The notes below the pieces were generated by a model, which saw only the letters and a list, made by a program, of their open reading frames with translations, did not search any database and was not told the origin of the DNA. From Abyssogena phaseoliformis symbiont OG214 (GTDB taxonomy: Bacteria > Pseudomonadota > Gammaproteobacteria > PS1 > Pseudothioglobaceae), in the NCBI RefSeq assembly GCF_016592595.1, contig NZ_AP012977.1, forward strand, positions 558,001-622,000: 64,000 bases of DNA, given 5' to 3'. The position numbers and the translations under genes were made by a program. Of this stretch, positions 17,334-25,743 are shown piece after piece (position 1 is the first letter of the stretch; each line of letters starts with the position of its first letter).

Positions 17334-18413
17334 ATGAGCAAAAAAACACTATTAGAACTGCGTAATGGGATTGATATATTAGATAAAAAAATCCAATTAT
17401 TAATTGGTGATCGTGCGCAATTAGCTGCTGAAGTTGCGCAAGTGAAAAAAGCCTCAGATGATAATAGTGTTTTTTATCGACCTGAGCGTGAGGCGGAAGT
17501 GTTACGTTCAATTATTAAAAGAAACGACAGTTTATTAAAAGACAAAGACATGGCGTATATTTTTCGCCAAATTATGTCAGCCTGTCTTGCGCTTGAGCAA
17601 CCTTTAAGTATTGCTTACTTAGGTCCTGAGGGCACCTTTACACAAGAGGCAACACTCAAACATTTTGGACACAGCGTATCCACACTTGATTGTGCGAGTA
17701 TTGATGAAATTTTTCATCAAGTTGAGAAAGGTAATGCGCATTATGGCGTTGTGCCTATTGAGAATTCATCTAATGGCGTGATTGGTGCTACGGTTGATAT
17801 GCTTTATTCTCAAAATTTAAAAATTTGTGGCGAGGCGGAAATTTCAATTCAGCATCAGCTAATGAGTGCAAATCAGTCACAAGAAATTAAAGTTATTTAT
17901 GCTCACTCTCAAGCATTGGATCAATGCCAACGTTGGCTAAGTAATCACTACCCAAACACCGAGTTAAAATCAGTGGCATCAAATGCATTAGCTGCTCGTA
18001 TTGTTAAAGATGAAGCGGGCGCTGCGGCCATTGCTTCAGAGGTGGCACTAAGTTTATATGGCTTAGAAAGAATTGCCAAAAATATTGAAGACAAGGCTGG
18101 CAATGTCACTCGTTTTTTAATTCTTGGTAAAGAGGATGTTTCTGCTTCTGGTGAAGATAAAACCTCACTTTTAGTCGTGACCAAGCACGAGTCTGGTGCA
18201 CTGTTTGATTTGTTAGAGCCATTTAAACAGCAAAATATTAACATGATACAACTGGTAAAACATCCTATACCTGGTGTTAAGTGGGAGTATCTATTTTTAA
18301 TTGATATTGAGGGACATAAAGACGATAAAAAAGTAAATTTAGCATTAGCAGAAGTGGCTAGTAGAGTGCTTAAAGTTAATGTACTTGGCTCGTATCCTGT
18401 TGCTGTTTTATAA
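17334..18413 (+). CDS. pheA: Bifunctional chorismate mutase/prephenate dehydratase (P-protein)
   Basis: 359 residues. The N-terminal ~90 form an AroQ-type chorismate mutase (LRNGIDILDKKIQLLIGDRAQLA). The prephenate dehydratase domain follows (YLGPEGTFTQEA, PIENSSNGVIGATVDML, NVTRFLILG). The C-terminal ACT domain (LFDLLEPFKQQNINMIQLVK) is the usual phenylalanine-sensing part. It makes phenylpyruvate for phenylalanine and lies 11 nt after serA. Confidence 0.96.
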   Translation: MSKKTLLELRNGIDILDKKIQLLIGDRAQLAAEVAQVKKASDDNSVFYRPEREAEVLRSIIKRNDSLLKDKDMAYIFRQIMSACLALEQPLSIAYLGPEGTFTQEATLKHFGHSVSTLDCASIDEIFHQVEKGNAHYGVVPIENSSNGVIGATVDMLYSQNLKICGEAEISIQHQLMSANQSQEIKVIYAHSQALDQCQRWLSNHYPNTELKSVASNALAARIVKDEAGAAAIASEVALSLYGLERIAKNIEDKAGNVTRFLILGKEDVSASGEDKTSLLVVTKHESGALFDLLEPFKQQNINMIQLVKHPIPGVKWEYLFLIDIEGHKDDKKVNLALAEVASRVLKVNVLGSYPVAVL

Positions 18414-18507
18414 GGTGATTGATCGTTATGATAATATTAATTTTTAAGAGGGTGATTTTCTCTTTTGCACATTTGCAAAACTCTTGCTTGTTTGGAAAAT
18501 TTTCATT

Positions 18508-19572
18508 ATGAGTGTTTGTCCAGCGATAAAGTCTTTAAAACCTTACCAAGGTGGCAAACCCGTTTCTGAATTATATCGTGAACTAGAGCTAGAACATATT
18601 GTTAAGCTTGCCAGTAATGAAAACCCTTTGGGTGTTGGGCCTAGAGTTCAAAAAGCCGTGCAACAAGCCATTACTGAGATTAACAGATATCCTGATGGTA
18701 ATGGCTTTGAACTAAAACAAGCAATTGGTGAGCATTTGAACGTTGACATTAGTTGTGTTACATTGGGTAACGGCTCAAATGATATTTTAGAACTAGTGGC
18801 TAGGGCTTATGTTTGCCACGTTGATGATGAAGTGGTGTTTTCAGAGTATGCATTTGTGGTTTACCCTTTAGTGACTCAAGCGCTTGGTGCAAAGGCAGTG
18901 GTGACAAAATCTAAGAATTTTGGATATGATTTGGATGCAATGTTTGCGGCAATCAGTGACAAAACCAAACTTGTTTTCATTGCCAATCCAAACAATCCAA
19001 CAGGTACACTTTTAAGTAATAAAGCTATTTTTCAGTTTTTAAAGCAAGTGCAAAAATCAGTTGTTGTGGTATTAGACCAGGCTTATTTTGAATATTTAGA
19101 TGTTGAAGATAGGGCCATTGAATGGCTAAAAGAATTTGATAATTTAATCATTACTCGCACTTTTTCTAAAGCTTATGCTTTAGCAGGATTAAGGGTAGGC
19201 TATAGCGTATCAAGTGCTAAGATAGCTGATTATTTAAACCGTATTCGTCAGCCATTTAATGTCAATCACATTGCGCAAATAGCCGCCATATCAGCATTGG
19301 CTGATGATTCTTTTTTAACAAGGTCAATACTTGCTAATAAAAATGGCTTAATTCAGTTATCAAAAGGATTGGATGAATTACAACTTTCTTATATCAAGTC
19401 TTTTGCAAATTTTATTGCACTAAAGGTTGATGATGCAGCCGATATTTATCAAAAATTATTGACAAAGGGTTTTATTGTACGACCAGTGGAGATGGAGAAT
19501 TATTTAAGAGTGTCTATTGGCACATTAAAAGAAAACAATGACTTCTTAGAGGCGTTAAAATCAGTCTTATGA
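18508..19572 (+). CDS. hisC: Histidinol-phosphate aminotransferase
   Basis: 354 residues of PLP-dependent class I/II aminotransferase. Landmarks are the N-terminal LASNENPLGVGP, RYPDGNGFELK, LGNGSNDILELVARA, FIANPNNPTGTL and the Schiff-base lysine in TRTFSKAYALAGLRVGY. I chose ATG 18508 (MSVCPAIKSLKPYQGG); a TTG eight codons earlier would add an atypical hydrophobic leader. Its place beside tyrA and aroA suggests it can also act on aromatic substrates. The last bases overlap tyrA (ATGA). Confidence 0.93.
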   Translation: MSVCPAIKSLKPYQGGKPVSELYRELELEHIVKLASNENPLGVGPRVQKAVQQAITEINRYPDGNGFELKQAIGEHLNVDISCVTLGNGSNDILELVARAYVCHVDDEVVFSEYAFVVYPLVTQALGAKAVVTKSKNFGYDLDAMFAAISDKTKLVFIANPNNPTGTLLSNKAIFQFLKQVQKSVVVVLDQAYFEYLDVEDRAIEWLKEFDNLIITRTFSKAYALAGLRVGYSVSSAKIADYLNRIRQPFNVNHIAQIAAISALADDSFLTRSILANKNGLIQLSKGLDELQLSYIKSFANFIALKVDDAADIYQKLLTKGFIVRPVEMENYLRVSIGTLKENNDFLEALKSVL

Positions 19573-20423
19573 TAGATAAAATTTGTATTATTGGGGTTGG
19601 GTTAATTGGCGGCTCCTTTGCAGTTGGATTAAAGCAGGCGGGTCAAGTGAAAACTATTGTTGGTTTTTCTAGACAGGAGTCGCATCTTAAAAAGGCACAA
19701 GAAATGGGTGTTATTGATGCGTATAGTTTAGATATTGCTCAGGCTTTAAAACAAGTGCAAATGGTTATTATTGCAACGCCAGTAAATAGCTTTCAAACCA
19801 TTTTAGAATTGATTAAGCCCCATATTGATGAATCGGTTATTATTTCTGATGTGGGTAGTACCAAGGGTAGTGTGATAAAAATTGCCAAATTGGTATTTGG
19901 TCAAATGCCAGTAAGGTTTATTCCAGCCCATCCAATTGCTGGCAAGGAAAAAAGTGGCATTGAGGCGGTTGATGCTCAATTGTTTAACCATAAGCGTGTT
20001 ATTTTAACGCCAGAAAAAAATGCAGATGCTCAAGCGGTGGATATATTAAGTAGTCTGTGGCGTTCACTTGGCGCTAAAGTAGAGATTATGAGTGATAAAA
20101 ATCACGATGATTTACTAGCCATGACCTCTCATTTGCCACATATGTTAGTGTATGGATTGATGGATTATTTAATCAGCAACAACCCAGATGCTTGTCGTTA
20201 TGCAGCGGGTGGATTTAAGGATTTTTCACGCATTGCCTCATCAGATGCGCTTATGTGGCGCGATATTTGCATTAATAACCCTAAGGAAATTGTGAAGCAC
20301 ATTGAGGGCTATCAACAAACATTAGAAAAAATATCAAACTTAATTAAAAATAATCAAGCACAAGCACTTGAAAATCTTTTTCAAGAGGCTAAATCTGCAC
20401 GAGACAATTGGTTGGATGGTTAA
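19569..20423 (+). CDS. tyrA: Prephenate dehydrogenase
   Basis: 284 residues. The NAD-binding loop GVGLIGGSFAVGLKQAG is at the N-terminus. It is followed by VIIATPVNSF, SDVGSTKGSVI, FIPAHPIAGKEKSG and TSHLPHMLVYGLMDYL. It forms 4-hydroxyphenylpyruvate (or converts arogenate) on the tyrosine branch. There is no fused chorismate mutase, unlike enteric TyrA. It overlaps hisC and is 6 nt before aroA. Confidence 0.95.
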   Translation: MIDKICIIGVGLIGGSFAVGLKQAGQVKTIVGFSRQESHLKKAQEMGVIDAYSLDIAQALKQVQMVIIATPVNSFQTILELIKPHIDESVIISDVGSTKGSVIKIAKLVFGQMPVRFIPAHPIAGKEKSGIEAVDAQLFNHKRVILTPEKNADAQAVDILSSLWRSLGAKVEIMSDKNHDDLLAMTSHLPHMLVYGLMDYLISNNPDACRYAAGGFKDFSRIASSDALMWRDICINNPKEIVKHIEGYQQTLEKISNLIKNNQAQALENLFQEAKSARDNWLDG

Positions 20424-20429
20424 AAAAAT

Positions 20430-21737
20430 ATGAGTAAATTTGTTGCAAAGCCAACCAATTCATTGTCTGGTCGTTTAAAAATTCCTGGCGATAAATCAAT
20501 TTCCCATCGAAGTATTATGCTAGGCTCCTTGGCTAATGGCATTACTAAAATCAGTGGTTTTTTAGAAGGAGAGGATGCGCTATCAACGTTAAAAGCCTTT
20601 CAAGCCATGGGGGTTAAAATTGAGCGTAATGGTGATAAGGTTACTATTTATGGCGTGGGTCTTAATGGGCTAAAAAAACCTTTAGCGCCACTTGATTTAG
20701 GCAATTCTGGCACCTCCATTCGTTTAATATCTGGTATATTAGCAGCGCAAACATTTGATAGTGAATTATGTGGCGATGAGTCACTTTCAAAGCGTCCGAT
20801 GAGTAGGGTTATTAATCCTTTAACCAAAATGGGTGCGGTGATTGAAAGTAATGATGGTAAATTACCCCTTAAAATTAAAGGTGGGCAAGTGCTAAAAGGC
20901 ATTCATTATGATTTGCCAGTGGCTTCAGCGCAAGTAAAGTCTTGTGTGCTTTTAGCGGGTTTATATGCACAAGGTGAAACTTGCATTAAAGAGTCAGCAC
21001 CCACACGAGATCATACTGAGCGCATGTTAAAAGGCTTGGATTACAAGGTGAGTGTTAATAAAAATAAAATATGTTTAACAGGTGGTGCTCAGTTAAGCAC
21101 TTTTGCAATACAAGTGCCAAGTGATATATCATCAGCTGCATTTTTTATGGTAGCTGCATCAATTGCACCAAAAGCAGATATAACCCTTATTGGTGTTAAT
21201 ATTAACCCAACACGAACAGGTGTTATTGATATTTTGAAGTTAATGGGCGCCAATTTAAGCTTGTCAAATGAGCGTGAGATTGGTGGAGAGCTGTTAGCCG
21301 ATATTCGCATTCAATCAGCGCGACTAAAAGGTACCCGCATCCCTGAAAATTTAGTACCACTAGCCATTGATGAACTTCCTGTTATTTTTATTGCAGCCAG
21401 CTGTGCTAAGGGTGAAACCATACTGACTGGTGCCAAAGAACTAAGAGTCAAGGAATCTGATCGTATTCAAGTGATGGCAGATGGTTTGAGCATTCTTGGT
21501 ATTGAAAATGAAGTGCTTGAGGATGGCATTAAAATTCAAGGTGGTGTTTTTTCAAAACCCAGCATTGCGATTAAATCTCACCACGACCACCGAATTTCTA
21601 TGTCATTTGCCGTTGCCTCTCTAAGATGTCAGTACGCTATTGAAATTGAAGGTGTGGATAATGTTAAAACTTCATTTCCTAATTTTGTTGAACTTGCAAA
21701 TCAAATAGGAATGAATATTAATTTAGTTAATTCATAA
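20430..21737 (+). CDS. aroA: 3-phosphoshikimate 1-carboxyvinyltransferase (EPSP synthase)
   Basis: 435 residues. It joins phosphoenolpyruvate to shikimate-3-phosphate. Seen are the N-terminal IPGDKSISHRSIMLGSLA, LGNSGTSIRLISGIL, DESLSKRPMSR, SAQVKSCVLLAGLYA and, near the end, KELRVKESDRI and SHHDHRISMSFAV. It is the last gene of the serC-aroA run. In Pseudomonas-type genomes cmk-rpsA-ihfB follow here; in this window they lie 33 kb away at 55.1 kb. Confidence 0.97.
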   Translation: MSKFVAKPTNSLSGRLKIPGDKSISHRSIMLGSLANGITKISGFLEGEDALSTLKAFQAMGVKIERNGDKVTIYGVGLNGLKKPLAPLDLGNSGTSIRLISGILAAQTFDSELCGDESLSKRPMSRVINPLTKMGAVIESNDGKLPLKIKGGQVLKGIHYDLPVASAQVKSCVLLAGLYAQGETCIKESAPTRDHTERMLKGLDYKVSVNKNKICLTGGAQLSTFAIQVPSDISSAAFFMVAASIAPKADITLIGVNINPTRTGVIDILKLMGANLSLSNEREIGGELLADIRIQSARLKGTRIPENLVPLAIDELPVIFIAASCAKGETILTGAKELRVKESDRIQVMADGLSILGIENEVLEDGIKIQGGVFSKPSIAIKSHHDHRISMSFAVASLRCQYAIEIEGVDNVKTSFPNFVELANQIGMNINLVNS

Positions 21738-21744
21738 AGTGCTA

Positions 21745-22184
21745 TCAATATGCATCAAAATTAATTGTTTTAATTTCTCCGCCACAGCTTTTAAAACAAT
21801 CTAAGAATCTTTCTTTACAGATGTTGCGAGGCTTTTTAGGTTTTTATCGTTATTTATCCATAAAGGACTCAAATAACATGCCAATACCCATGCCTATTAG
21901 TGCATCCTTAGGAGTCTCTTAACATTCATCTTTTTGTTTTTTCTTGTTATTGGCGTATTTAGCCATACAATTTTGATTGTATTGTATTGAGTTTTGCCGC
22001 CACAAGCCATGCCATCTTGTTTTTGTCGAAAAGTCTAATTTTCTTTTTTTAACTGCTCAAGTTGCTTGCATTGATTAACGCACAATCGTCCAAAATCACT
22101 ATCAGGTACAACGTATTGATAGCCAATTTCAGCGTTTAGATTTGAAGCTAAAAGTATAGACAAGGCGGTTATTATTAATTTCAT
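21745..22184 (-). pseudogene. Decayed small secreted cysteine-containing protein
   Basis: From ATG 22184 the minus strand encodes a clean signal peptide (MKLIITALSILLASNLNA), then EIGYQYVVPDSDFGRLCVNQCKQ and a TAG. Later pieces in the same or an adjacent frame read GMACGGKTQYN, CMAKYANNKKKQKDEC, ALIGMGIGMLFESFMDK and CKERFLDCFKSCGG. Several stops and a frame change separate them. The order resembles small periplasmic or lipoprotein-like proteins with paired cysteines. I cannot name the family. Confidence 0.5.
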
Positions 22185-22262
22185 GATTGATTTTTTACCA
22201 CTTGATTCCTTTTATTATAAGCTAAAATAATATTTTTATTTCTAGTTCACAGCTTAAATTAA

Positions 22263-22721
22263 ATGAGAAATTTTTTAAAATGGTTTTTTGGTATTGTTGC
22301 CGGTATTGTTTTAATTTTTTTAGGCTTTTATACCTTTAATCAAACGTTTGAAGAAATTAGTAAGATTTTGTATATGAACGCTAAAATAGTAACACAGTTT
22401 GAAGTGCGCGGTGAAGAGGTTTATATGGATGGCCCTAATCAATATGCAAACCTATGATCAATTTGTAGAAATCATTGAAAAGAACCCTCAAATTACCACG
22501 ATAGTTGAAGGTAATATGAAGGGTTCAATTTTTGAGATGATACAATGATTAAATTGGCTTATTATGTGCGTAAGCAAGGTTTAAACACCAAGCTTTTATC
22601 ATTTTCTAACATTAATTCAGGTGCAGTTGATTTATTTTTAGTAGGCGTTGAAAGGACGATGGAGCGAGGGGTGCATATTGGTATACGATTTACGCAGCAC
22701 CTGCTGATGGTGTTGAAGAGA
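22263..22721 (+). pseudogene. Decayed membrane-anchored protein, COG3904-like
   Basis: The N-terminus MRNFLKWFFGIVAGIVLIFLGFY is one membrane anchor. It is followed by FEVRGEEVYMDG, then (other frame) TYDQFVEIIEKNPQITTIVEGN, then MIKLAYYVRKQGLNTKLLS and GAVDLFLVGVERTMERG. The order of a conserved question-like ITTIV strand, GLNT and an ERG end resembles periplasmic ClpP-like COG3904 proteins. Two frame breaks are present and the C-terminal part is lost. The family call is tentative. Confidence 0.5.
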
Positions 22722-23467
22722 TGAGCGAAGTAAATATTGTTAAATATAAGCTTTTAACACAACCAATCATTACAAAAAATTTAATCGCGTCAGATATATT
22801 GCCTGGTATTTTAGCGTCTAAAACAGAGAATATTATTTTTGACAATGCCGAGTCTGATACTATTATTATTAGCTTACAGGGCGCCCCTGTTACTGAATTT
22901 ATAATAAATGAGACTTATCATATTCTGGTTAATCAAGCAAAACTTGATTTGAAAAAAGCACAATTTATACATGTTCATCAAGAACAGACACCAAGACCTT
23001 GGGAGTTTAAAGAGTCAATTACTTTCAAACAAGCTAAAGAATATGACAAAATTACGGTCAAATATGTGGCTGATTTAATCAAATTTTATAAAAATAAAGA
23101 CAAAAAAGTTTATATCATTGGCGTTTCTTTTGGTGCATTTGTCGCCCAAGATTTAATAGCAACTTATGGTAATATTGCTGATAAATATTTAATTATAGCT
23201 GGCGGGTTAGATATGCCAAAAGAAGTCTGGACTCAGTTTTCCAAAGGATCTTATGTTGGTTTTGAATACGATAAAAATGGCAATTCTAAAGTCATTAAAT
23301 TTGATGCCAAACAAGCAGGAATGGGAGGAAGTGGATTTGTTGAAGGTCAAAATATGGCAAAAGAGATGAGCAAGTAGGGGGAGTTATCTAAAGAGGAAAT
23401 TGACTTTTTGAAATCAAAAAATGTGATGATTTTGCAAGGGAGTGGAAATCATAGAACAATAATTTAA
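22721..23467 (+). pseudogene. Alpha/beta-hydrolase-like gene with an in-frame TAG
   Basis: The frame from ATG 22721 runs 218 codons to TAG 23375. Translation continues in the same frame for 29 more codons (ELSKEEIDFLKSKNVMILQG) to TAA 23465. The nucleophile-elbow motif GVSFGAF near residue 140, preceded by YIIG, suits an alpha/beta hydrolase. The post-TAG part resembles the strand preceding the catalytic acid. It is either a recent nonsense mutation or a slightly shortened gene. It lies immediately behind another decayed gene. Confidence 0.5.
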
Positions 23468-23645
23468 CCAATTAAAACTCTATAAAAATTAGTTGGGATG
23501 TATTTTTGAAAAGACATCAAAGATGAGTCAAAAATACTGAGTATTTTGTCTAATTTTGGTATTGTAACACCCTAATAAATTTGTAAAATAGATAAGCTGG
23601 CGCAGGTAATACCAAAAAGCATCAACGCCAGATTTCCCTTAAGGG

Positions 23646-23972
23646 TTAATAACCGCCTTTGCGTTTAGTTTCAGGCAGTCCAGCAATTTTACCCGCTTGC
23701 TTGGCAGGGCCTTTTGGAAATAATGCGTATAACTCTTTAGTACTTAATTTACCTTTCCAGTCATCCTTTAAGCCTTTGACCATATTGCGCTCGTTAGGCT
23801 GGTTGGCGTTGTTATTGATATATTCACCACGTAAAAAATTAATCAATTTAAAGCTGTCATCTGTTAAGTTGACACCTTCTTCTTCTGCTAACTCACGAGC
23901 AACGTCTTCATTCCATTCATTAAGATCTTTTAGGTACCCGTGATCATCTCTTTCTAAATCAGCTAGCGCCAT
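23646..23972 (-). CDS. DsrC/TusE-family sulfur relay protein lacking both cysteines
   Basis: 108 residues, the size of DsrC/TusE, from ATG 23972, with GGAG eight bases upstream; an in-frame TTG at 23987 is less likely. Family landmarks are DHGYLKDLNEWNEDVARELAEEEG near the N-terminus and LYALFPKGPAKQAGKIAGLP near the C-terminus. DsrC carries persulfide on a C-terminal cysteine and a second cysteine about ten residues before it. Here the positions read QAGKIAG and KRKGGY, with no cysteine in the whole protein. It cannot relay sulfur in the known way and may be a regulatory or structural paralogue. It is divergent from lepB. Confidence 0.8.
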   Translation of the reverse strand: MALADLERDDHGYLKDLNEWNEDVARELAEEEGVNLTDDSFKLINFLRGEYINNNANQPNERNMVKGLKDDWKGKLSTKELYALFPKGPAKQAGKIAGLPETKRKGGY

Positions 23973-23987
23973 TTCTTTCTCCATCAA

Positions 23988-24023
23988 TTAAAAAGTAATT
24001 ATTATATAATAATTACTTTTTAA
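23988..24023. promoter_or_regulatory. 36-bp perfect palindrome between the dsrC-like gene and lepB
   Basis: The half-site TTAAAAAGTAATTATTAT is followed without a spacer by its exact complement. The centre contains TATAAT on both strands. It fills the space between two divergent genes (starts at 23972 and 24041), so it probably holds overlapping divergent -10 boxes or a dimeric operator. Extrusion as a cruciform is also possible. Confidence 0.75.
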
Positions 24024-24040
24024 ATTCGCTTATTTTTATT

Positions 24041-24925
24041 ATGACAATTGAAAACGCTTCACCTTTTTTTGCATGGGATGTTTCTTCATTTTTGGCTTTA
24101 TTTCTAGCATTGGCTTTTATTATTGTGGTTATTGATCAATTATTTTTTAATCACACGCAAATGCCAGTTACAGATAAAGAGCAAAAACCAATTCTGGGGA
24201 GGTTTATTTACTTTTCTTTATTTTTGCGTTTTAATAAATCTGAAAAATATTTAAATCGTCCTAAAATAGTACAGTGGTCAGCTGAATTTTTCCCAGTATT
24301 GTTATTAGTGTTTGCACTTCGAGGTTTTGTTATTGAACCGTTTAGAATTCCTTCAAATTCAATGATGCCAACTTTATTAACAGGCGATTTTATTTTGGTA
24401 TCAAAGTTTGATTATGGCGTTAGTATTCCAATTTTAAATAAAAAAATAATCGAGTTTTCAAAGCCTGAAAGAGGCGATGTTGTTGTATTTAGGTATCCTA
24501 ATTATGAAAAAAAATCAAAATATCAGGGCGCTGATTTTATTAAGCGTGTCATTGGTATTCCGGGCGATAAGATAATTTACCGTGCGGATAGCTTGTATGT
24601 GAATGGTGTAAAAATTAACAATAAAAATATTGGTGCGTATCAAGGCGTTGAGTCGGGCTCAACCATGACAGGCTTTAAGCATAAGCGTGAATTATTAGAC
24701 AATAACCCGCATAATATTTTGCTAGATCCAAATCAACACTCCAAAAGTGTAAAACTAACCGTACCAGAAGAGCATTACTTTGTGATGGGTGATAATCGTG
24801 CTCGTAGTAGTGATTCTCGTTTTTGGGGTTTTGTGCCAGAATCATATATTATTGGCAAAGCATTTGGCATCTGGATGCACTGGGATAAGTCTTTAAAGCT
24901 TGATAGAATTGGTGGCTTTGATTAG
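24041..24925 (+). CDS. lepB: Signal peptidase I
   Basis: 294 residues. One or two N-terminal membrane spans (FLALFLALAFIIVVIDQLFF, FPVLLLVFALRGFVIEPF) precede the catalytic serine in IPSNSMMPTLLTGDFILV. The lysine-bearing KRVIGIPGDKI and the box FVMGDNRARSSDSRFWG follow. It cleaves signal peptides of exported preproteins at the periplasmic face. In many relatives lepB precedes rnc-era; here rnc is 7.4 kb away, so the operon has been split. Confidence 0.96.
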   Translation: MTIENASPFFAWDVSSFLALFLALAFIIVVIDQLFFNHTQMPVTDKEQKPILGRFIYFSLFLRFNKSEKYLNRPKIVQWSAEFFPVLLLVFALRGFVIEPFRIPSNSMMPTLLTGDFILVSKFDYGVSIPILNKKIIEFSKPERGDVVVFRYPNYEKKSKYQGADFIKRVIGIPGDKIIYRADSLYVNGVKINNKNIGAYQGVESGSTMTGFKHKRELLDNNPHNILLDPNQHSKSVKLTVPEEHYFVMGDNRARSSDSRFWGFVPESYIIGKAFGIWMHWDKSLKLDRIGGFD

Positions 24926-24947
24926 TTAATGTGATTTAGAATATTAT

Positions 24948-25742
24948 TTAACTCATCCATTGATTGCCATTTGGTTTAATTTCAGTTTTTGAGGCTAGCT
25001 TTTTACTTAAAGTTTGCATCAGCTCTAAAATACGCGGCTCAATTGAGGTTGATTTTTTAGGGATTGGGTTAAGCGCTTTTTTGACCAATTCTTCAGTTTG
25101 ACGAACAGATAAAGATTTTTTAATAACCTGATTGGCCACATCAAGTTGCTGCTCTTTTGTCAGTGACAAAAGAGCTCGCGCATGACCCATTTCTATATCA
25201 CCACTGCTAAGCAGTTGTTTAACAGCATCGTTAAGTTGTAATAGGCGAATTAAATTACTTACTGTAGAGCGAGAGCGGCCAACGACACTGGAAACTTTTT
25301 CATGGGTCATTTTGAAATCTTCAATAAGTTGTTGTAGCGCTTTTGCTTCTTCAAGCGGCGTTAAAGATTCGCGTTGAATGTTTTCAATCAGACCAATGGC
25401 AAGTGCTACTTGATCATCAATTTTACGAATGATAACGGGTACTTCATTTAAACCGGCAATTTTTGCCGCTCGCCAACGCCGCTCACCAGCAATAATTTCA
25501 TATTTATCATAGCCTACTTTACGTACAACTAATGGCTGAATGACACCTTGTGAAGTAATAGAACTGGCCAATTCATTTAGCGTGTCGGGGTCAATGTCGT
25601 CTCTAGGTTGGAATTTTCCTCGTTGCAACCAAGCAATATTTAACATTTTTAAGTTATTTTCGGAATTAGCTTGATCACTTGTAGAAGGGACTTGCCCTAA
25701 TAATATGTCCAACCCACGCCCTAGTTTTGAAATTTTTGCCAT
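24948..25742 (-). CDS. parB: Chromosome partitioning protein ParB
   Basis: 264 residues. The CTP-binding ParB/Srx domain holds LQRGKFQPRDDIDPDTLNELA and GERRWRAAKIAG; the helix-turn-helix region has VSSVVGRSRSTVSNLIRLL and GHARALLSL; a short C-terminal dimerisation region follows. It nucleates at parS and loads SMC near the origin. No parS was found in the window. Its start lies one base after the restored parA stop. ParB is intact although parA carries two frameshifts. Confidence 0.95.
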   Translation of the reverse strand: MAKISKLGRGLDILLGQVPSTSDQANSENNLKMLNIAWLQRGKFQPRDDIDPDTLNELASSITSQGVIQPLVVRKVGYDKYEIIAGERRWRAAKIAGLNEVPVIIRKIDDQVALAIGLIENIQRESLTPLEEAKALQQLIEDFKMTHEKVSSVVGRSRSTVSNLIRLLQLNDAVKQLLSSGDIEMGHARALLSLTKEQQLDVANQVIKKSLSVRQTEELVKKALNPIPKKSTSIEPRILELMQTLSKKLASKTEIKPNGNQWMS

Positions 25743-25743
25743 A

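Noticed and set aside
18463-18480. TTTTGCA/TGCAAAA inverted repeat before hisC as an operator
   Set aside because: Seven-base AT-rich arms occur often by chance in this sequence and no regulator is linked.
18484-18507. TTG start for hisC
   Set aside because: It adds a hydrophobic leader not typical of cytosolic HisC; ATG 18508 fits the family.
23467-23645. Possible hydrophobic C-terminal remnant on the minus strand (about 20 codons)
   Set aside because: Too short and without a start or recognised family to support a call.
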